DNA of 64,000 nt from Saposhnikovia divaricata (lineage: Eukaryota > Streptophyta > Magnoliopsida > Apiales > Apiaceae): contig CM071601.1 of NCBI GenBank assembly GCA_036435485.1, positions 183,866,939 to 183,930,938 of the forward strand, written 5' to 3'. Numbering within the stretch: position 1 is the stretch's first letter; each line of letters starts with the position of its first letter. Under the pieces are notes generated by a model. The model searched no databases. It was given only the letters and a program-made list of their open reading frames with translations, and was not told where the DNA came from. Below, one piece after another: positions 58,717-64,000 of this stretch. The position numbers and the translations under genes are program-made.

Positions 58717-59080
58717 TTCTCAATCTATTTTACCCTAATTTTAATTTTTATGTTACTCTACCCCCCTTCTCCTCCCGCCCAAATATATACAGGCCTGGGA
58801 CTGGGCTGGTGGTGTTTGAGATTTTTAATTTTTTGTCAACTTCATAACCTATTTTGTATTTTAAAAATAATTCTATAAAATGTTCTTTTATCTTTCTTTC
58901 TTTATTTATAATTTCTATAAATTGTATTCTTATTTATTTAAAACAATGTTGGCAAAGGTAATTGTTATAGGGAGAATTTGGTATAACAATGCTTTAGTGG
59001 TTGCTGGAATTATGGAGCAAAATACGGATATTCTGCTAAGAACCCGAAGAATAGGGAGGAGCTTTGTAACTGATTGTGAG
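58717..59080 (-). repeat. Last partial unit of the array
   Basis: Holds the promoter and leader of copy 39, and upstream of it the 3' part and last exon of a unit whose long exon is absent. The repeat stops at CTGATTGTGA, just inside the intron acceptor. Confidence 0.85.
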
Positions 59081-60077
59081 TGATTTTGTTTGTTGATATT
59101 TCAGGGGTTAACTGTTTCTCAATTTTAACAAGGTGCCTACGTACCCTATTTATAGGGATCAAGCCATATGTAGTTCTTGGAGAAGAAGTTACCCAAACGG
59201 GCTAGGATTTCTGTAGGCTCGTCTTGGGCTAAATTCACTAGTGTGCATTAATCCTGCTTATGACCCATGATCCAATAAAGGTTACCTATGGCTAGCATGA
59301 TGCTCGGATAGCAAGGCCTCACTAGCGAGGCTAATGGATAGCTTACAAGGGCCTCGCATGCGACCTCACTGGGCTTAGTCATGCGAGGTGATCCCAAGTA
59401 TGGTGATAACTATACTCATGCGACCTGGCTGGGCTTAGCTATGAACCTTTATATGGAGGTAAACACAATAAGATTATAAAATGGCGGAGCCTAGCTGATG
59501 CGACCTCTAGGCCGGGCTGATGCGACCTTGAGGCTGGACTGATTTGACCTCGAGGCTGGAAGATGCGACCCCGAGGTCGGGCTAGCATATGCGATCCCGA
59601 GGTCGGGCTAGCATGAAACCTCGCTGGGCTTAGCATGCGACCTTGAGGACGGGCTAGCATATGCGATCCCAAGGCCGGGCTAGCATTGGGGACCATATGC
59701 GAGTGCGATCTGGGGGTAGTATGATCCCTTATGGCCTAGTATGAGACCCTTCGAGACCTAGTATGAGACCCTTCGAGGTCTAGCATGAGACCCCAAGCGT
59801 GAGATTCCTTTTCCTTTGTCATTGACATGAGAGCACATCTTGGGTATTGGCTGAAGGTCATAATGAGGTGACCCCTAGGGTGAGATAGTGTCTTCAAGGA
59901 ATTTATCTTCAAACCATATTATGAGATAGAGGTGAGGTGATCCCTAATCAGGCCTCATGCCTTGTTGATCCATCTTCAATATTTAAGCCCATTAAGAGAT
60001 ATTTGAGCCCATTAAGAGAGGTGGACCCCTAATGTAGTCCATTGAGCCTGTTTAGGACCTATGCCGAGAGCATAACA
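59081..60077 (-). repeat. LTR-like sequence flanking the array (inferred)
   Basis: Starts TGATTTTG on the plus strand one base after the array. On the minus strand it has CTATAAATAGGGTACGTAGG (about 59130-59155), like the TATA and TACGTAGGCA of the LTR at 21.6 kb. The phrase AACAAGGTGCCTACGTACC and the following ATCAAGCC and GTAGTTCT match that LTR in order but with clear divergence. The right border (GCATAACA) is a guess. No primer binding site is seen between it and the array. Confidence 0.4.
59360..59800. repeat. G/C-rich degenerate minisatellite
   Basis: Variants of ATGCGACCTCGAGGCCGGGC repeat about every 20-35 bp, followed by a few copies of AGTATGAGACCCTTCGAG. It stands out by base composition from the AT-rich surroundings. 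Confidence 0.75.
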
Positions 60078-60117
60078 GTAATATTTCAAAAAAAGTTGCT
60101 TAATTTCAGCCTTAGAC

Positions 60118-60342
60118 TTCGTGCCTGTTTGGCTCAGCTTATAATAAGGATTTATGGACTTATTTTCGTGTAAAATTTTTATATCTTGATAATTTTTTTT
60201 ATGCAAGTATTTAATGTATATTTGAGATTAAATAAGTTGCAAAAGTAAGTTGGAAAATAAGTTGGAAAGTTAGGAATCTTAACTTTCAACTTAAAATAAG
60301 TTGACTTATTTTAGAAAATAAGTTTTCCCAACGACCCCTTCA
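60118..60342. mobile_element. Small MITE-like inverted repeat
   Basis: The left end GTGCCTGTTTGGCTCAGCTT and the right end on the minus strand (GGGGTCGTTGGGAAAACTT) form imperfect terminal repeats, with AAATAAGTTG-type words inside. GCCTGTTTGGC ends are common in plant MITEs. No convincing target duplication is seen. Confidence 0.4.
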
Positions 60343-60988
60343 TAAATATAACAAAAATTAAATTTATCATCAAATTGTTTCCAAGGATTAACTTAATTGA
60401 AAAATTCACAATTACATATATTGAAGATAGTTGATAATGTTTTATATTTTCTTATGGTTCCCGGTGCCTTACTATACTAGTACTAGTAATAATAAATATT
60501 TCATTTGAAATTTAGGAATATTAACGATGTATGTCATGTGTACTGATTACCTAACACAACTATATGTAAAAAAAATTAATTATATTTTACAAAATTTATA
60601 CTTCCTCAAATGTGAAAAATATTATTTCTTAAGCTAATTTATTTATATTTAAAATTTTAATTTGAAAGTGAAATATGGTATGTTAAAATAAAGTAAAATA
60701 TTTTCAGATTATGTAAAACATGATGGTTTGACTTTTAGTTACACGTTTCCTAATTGTGAAGAAAGCAATTCAAAATTTTCTTAAGTATTTTATGTTACTC
60801 AAATAAAAATATTTAGCAATAAACATTTTGTGTAATCTTTGCATTTCATAAATATTTTTTGTGTTTAACCATCGATTTTTAATATCTTATAATTTTTATA
60901 TATTTTATGAAATCAAAAATCGTAAAAAATGTACCTAAAATTTTAGATTACCACTACTGCAAGATGATTACTTATTTTATGCTCCTTA
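60343..60988. other. AT-rich spacer
   Basis: No gene, RNA or clear repeat is seen. Confidence 0.6.
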
Positions 60989-61333
60989 TCTATACTATCT
61001 ATACTATACTAGAATAACCGAAAGGGGTATAATTTGTAGTTTGATTAATCTTCTCTTAGTTATCCCTCATTCACAACCATTAGATCTTTAACTCAAATAG
61101 ATATGATAGTTAGATACAATAATGTTAAAAGTTATTATATACAGAGGTATAAGGTTCGATTGCTAACAACATATTATTTCATATTTAATAGTAAAAATTA
61201 TTATATACAAAGATGTAATTTTCAAATTATTCCAATAACATATTAAAATTCGTATTTATATTATTATATTATACTACAAACAAATTATAAAAAAATTAAA
61301 ATTAACCTGTGCTTTGCACGAGTTATAAGCTAG
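60989..61333 (+). mobile_element. Non-autonomous Helitron, 345 bp
   Basis: Starts TCTATACTATC after an A and ends CTAG before a T, so it sits in a host A|T dinucleotide. A GTGC-TTT-GCAC hairpin (61309-61319) lies 10 nt before CTAG. These are the Helitron ends (5' TC, 3' hairpin plus CTRR). No RepHel protein is present. Confidence 0.8.
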
Positions 61334-61630
61334 TATATACTGTAGAAAGTGATTCATGTTTTGTTTGGTAAATATGTGGCATGTTCCATATGTGTTTTTT
61401 ATGATTCGTATATGAGTCCCCTTCTAGAGTGAACAAATTATATGGAGAATTGGGGAGAAACATAATCTTAACCATTCATTTAATCAAACGATACAGATTC
61501 ATTAATGGCGTTTTTGTAATTAAACTAAAAACTAAGGCTATTTTTTAAAATAGAAACACACTCCAGACAAGTGTGTTAAATTATCTAACCGTTGTACAAA
61601 ACAAAACAATACATACACACACAAGCTGCT

Positions 61631-61634
<4 letters not shown>

Positions 61635-61684
<50 letters not shown>
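61635..61684. repeat. Microsatellite (GA)25
   Basis: Pure GA run in the probable promoter or 5' leader of the Ulp1-like gene. GA runs are common in plant core promoters and leaders. Confidence 0.95.
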
Positions 61685-61688
<4 letters not shown>

Positions 61689-61873
61689 GAACAGAAAATA
61701 GCACGATTACGCCATTAAAGCTTCAGATTCAAGCTATTCATCAAAGGAAGGTTCTTATTTTTCTTATAATCTTCGTTATTCTTTCAATTATAATCTTATT
61801 TTTCTTCAATTCGTTAACTTAGGGTTTTGAATTGTAATTTTCAGGTTAATCTCCATCGGATATAGAGATTAAA

Positions 61874-64000
61874 ATGTTTCCGAGAAGAATGGGTATTATT
61901 AGGTGATTTTGTTTTAAAAAATGTATATGCATGCTTAACTAGATCTGGTTCTATAGTGATTCTATAGTTTTTTGTTGATGTCAGTCAATTTTTATTGTTT
62001 ATAACATTGATTCGGTAGTAGAATGCGAGTTTATAATTATTTTCATGTTTATCACATCTATTGTATTTGTGGTTCTGTAATAGAACTAGTTTTGTGTAAT
62101 AGAATCAGTTTTTAATGGTTATAACATTGATTCGGTAGTAGAATGCGAGTTTATAATTATTTTCATGTTTAACTACATCTATTTTATTTGTGGTTCTGTA
62201 ATAGAACCAATTTTGTGTTTATATTGTAAGGAATAAATTGTGTTTCTAAATTAGTGCAAAAAATTCTGTTGTATTTGTGGTTCTGTAATAGAACCAGTTT
62301 TGTGTATTTTGATTCTGCTACAAAATTATAGTTGTATTTTGATTCTACATTAGAATATACATTAGTTGAGGTCTAAGGGATTTTGTGTATAAATCGTAAG
62401 GTAAAAATTGTTTTTAGTAAAATTGTTTAAAGTTCTATAATAAAACCAAAGTTTAGTATATTTGACTGTTAAATCTTGTTTATAGGTTCATGTATATTTT
62501 GGAGGTCTGAATTTGGTTCTAAATTAGAACTATTAGTATATTTCAATTCTCCTGTACATTTGTATATTTGGTTCTGATCTAATATGGTTGCGTTGTGGAA
62601 CCGAAAAACAGAATACATTTGATTCTACATATATTTAGACTATATGCTTCCATTTGATTCTACTATAGAAACATATATATTTAAAATGTTTGTTATTCAA
62701 ATTTTCCAGGTACGCGTTCCAGAAATAGAATGAAATTTGGAGCAAAAATTTCTTCATCCAGGAGAACGCGAATGACAAGGAAAATTGTAAATAAAATTGA
62801 TATACAAGAAGAATTGAACACCAACACATTTGATGAACAGCAGAGGTAAAGAAAACATGATTTCTGTTTTAGCACCTTGTGGATATGTTTGTGTAGATAT
62901 GAATTAATTTTATTTAATGCTTATCTAGTTTGAAATAGATTATTAGTAACTGTTTATGTGTATTGACTTTTTCTTGATTGAGGAAATTTTGGTTTAGTGT
63001 ATGACAGAATCATGCTATTGTATGTAGTAGTTTTATGTGTACAAGTGAATTTTTAAGTAAATGACGGTGGATTAGTCAAATTGTGACAAATGTGTGTTAT
63101 ATTTGATTGTTGGAACACGTAACAAATAGATTCTCGATATCTTATGTACCATTAGAATTATTAGGGAATAAAGGTAGCATTTGCATTTATTTAGGCTTCC
63201 TTACAGTCCTAATTTAACTTATGCCCTCTAGTAATTAGTTTGGGTTGAAGACATTTAACTTCTGATTTTTATCATTGTAATGGAGTAAATGGTCCTATAG
63301 GTTTTCATTTAGATAGTCCTTGCAAAATATTTTTATAGCAGGTTCGGTTCATTACTATGTGCAAGTACGGGGGAAGGACAAGTGGTTAGAAACTTTGTAT
63401 AGTGAGAGTCGAGTATGTGTGATATTAGGTCACTTTATATGCATGTTCCCTGTATTGCTATTCATTTTTTTGAAGTATGTGTCGATTAATGACACGTGCA
63501 AGATACTTTCTGATTCTTAATATACTTAATTAGATACTCCAAATTTTGGTCATTTTCCTTATTTTTTTCCCAACCTAATTTTTGGTTATATATTTGTTTT
63601 TTGAAGTGTTGTCTGGAAGAAAATCCCAACAAAGAGAAGAGAAGGATGCGTATGCTTTGACCCACTGTGGTACAGTTCATATGCTGCGAACAAAACAGAT
63701 GGAAGGAAAAATGTAATGTATTGGATATCAATCGAAAGTGTTTTTGAAAAAAGATACGTGTTTATTCCAGTGTGTCAACCGTATGTAAATATTTAATAAT
63801 AAATTGTTCTTTTTATATTATTTCCATCCATCCATTGAATAATTCTGAATAGTTTCAATTTTTTTTAATGACAGGAACCACTGGAACCTGGTGATTTTAT
63901 GCAACTTGGGTCATTCTGTGAATAGCACAAGGAGTCCTTGTATATTGCTACTGGATTCGCTTCACGGAGCAGACCCCCAACACCTCGAAACAAAAATTAG
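61874..64000 (+). CDS. Ulp1/SENP-like cysteine protease (C48), 5' part
   Basis: Probable SUMO-specific protease of the plant ULP2-like type. Coding exons: 61874-61892, 62710-62845, 63607-63780 and 63875 to the window end. All junctions are GT-AG, and the frame is kept across them (G|GT, AG|T, CC|G). The first exon gives MFPRRM; exon 2 is basic (SSSRRTRMTRK). Exons 3-4 carry the protease fold: VCFDPLWYSSYA, then KRYVFIPVCQPNHWNLVILC with the catalytic His in NHW, then ILLLDSLHG with the catalytic Asp. The catalytic Cys would lie beyond 64000. The segment before the His is short: the usual LND..I.FY substrate-binding stretch is missing, so the gene may be truncated, or an exon may have been missed in the 62846-63606 intron. 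A 5' UTR intron ending at TTTCAG (about 61844) is likely. Confidence 0.75.
61985..62225. repeat. Tandem duplication, 120 bp x 2, in the first intron of the Ulp1-like gene
   Basis: ATAACATTGATTCGGTAGTA starts at 62001 and again at 62121. The copies stay nearly identical through TGTGGTTCTGTAATAGAAC, differing by a few bases. Confidence 0.9.

Larger units (their letters stand above)
25177..59080 (-). repeat. Tandem array: 39 head-to-tail units of about 873 bp, each a compact gene
   Basis: The ATG of the unit ORF recurs at 25678, 26507, 27379 and so on to 58716, with spacings mostly 871-886 bp and shorter ones of 805-858 bp where a unit has a deletion. Every unit has the same layout on the minus strand: TGGGCCTGGGCTGG-type G/C tract (plus strand), TATATATTT about 70 bp before the ATG, a 148-codon exon, donor CAG|GTATAT, a 70-nt U-rich intron ending ATCACAATCAG, a 20-codon last exon, then AATAAA motifs. 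In copy 4 these are exon 27809-28252, intron 27739-27808 and last exon 27679-27738. The protein has an acidic tract (residues 19-40), VKDLSYYFKTEL, then a basic part (KKRSRTVTNPKLPRKIYFRR, from about residue 93). I do not recognise the family. Without splicing the frame instead reads into the intron for about 10-40 residues. Confidence 0.97.

Noticed and set aside
25177..59080. CRISPR array, rDNA or centromeric satellite
   Set aside because: The units are 873 bp with coding structure, no short repeat-spacer pattern, no rRNA similarity, and far longer than the usual 150-180 bp plant centromeric monomer.
61592..61822. 76-aa frame with an Arg/Glu run
   Set aside because: It is a translation of the (GA)25 microsatellite and leader.
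63320..63520. Possible exon (SVHYYVQVRGKDKW...) of the Ulp1-like gene
   Set aside because: Its phase does not fit the exon at 62710-62845 (joining gives an early stop), while 62845 joins 63607 perfectly.

Overview
The window is nuclear DNA of a flowering plant, very probably a eudicot. It is AT-rich, its genes have introns, and its transposons (Ty1/copia, Ty3-type LTR remnants, SINE, hAT, Mutator, Helitron) are of plant type. The species cannot be fixed from the sequence; the copia Gag style would suit an asterid such as Apiaceae, but that is a weak guess.

Layout. 1-6302: a decayed copia element on the minus strand, with its 5' LTR at 5263-6302, inserted into a second copia remnant on the plus strand (6303-7080) that also carries a small foldback element. 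7300-9300: AT-rich spacer. 9569-19300: one conserved gene on the minus strand, the ER-membrane ubiquitin ligase HRD1, in seven coding exons. Its largest intron holds nested inverted-repeat transposons, including a Mutator-like element with a perfect 9-bp target duplication. An exact CCAAT-N9-CCACG element lies upstream of it. 19556-21410: a tRNA-derived SINE and a 1.48-kb hAT-like element. 21460-25176: remains of a Tat/Ogre-like LTR retrotransposon read on the minus strand (LTR, polypurine tract, then two minisatellites).

25177-59080, more than half of the window, is a head-to-tail array of 39 units of about 873 bp. Each unit has, on the minus strand, a TATA box, a short leader, an ATG, a 148-codon exon for an acidic-then-basic protein I do not recognise, a possible 70-nt intron, a short last exon and AATAAA signals. 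In 25 of the 39 copies the long exon is open from the ATG to the splice donor or beyond. The array begins and ends at the same point inside the intron, so it contains a whole number of units. Private variants shared by copies three units apart show unequal exchange. This array is the most unusual thing in the window.

59081-60990: LTR-like sequence with a G/C-rich minisatellite, a small MITE and AT-rich DNA. 60989-61333: a 345-bp Helitron. 61635-64000: the 5' part of a Ulp1/SENP-type (C48) cysteine protease gene on the plus strand, cut by the window end.

The two conserved genes, HRD1 (ubiquitin ligation at the ER) and the Ulp1-like protease (probable SUMO removal), show no sign of joint function. 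The rest is repeat biology. Exon borders were placed by hand from splice consensus, reading frame and known protein families; no searches were run.
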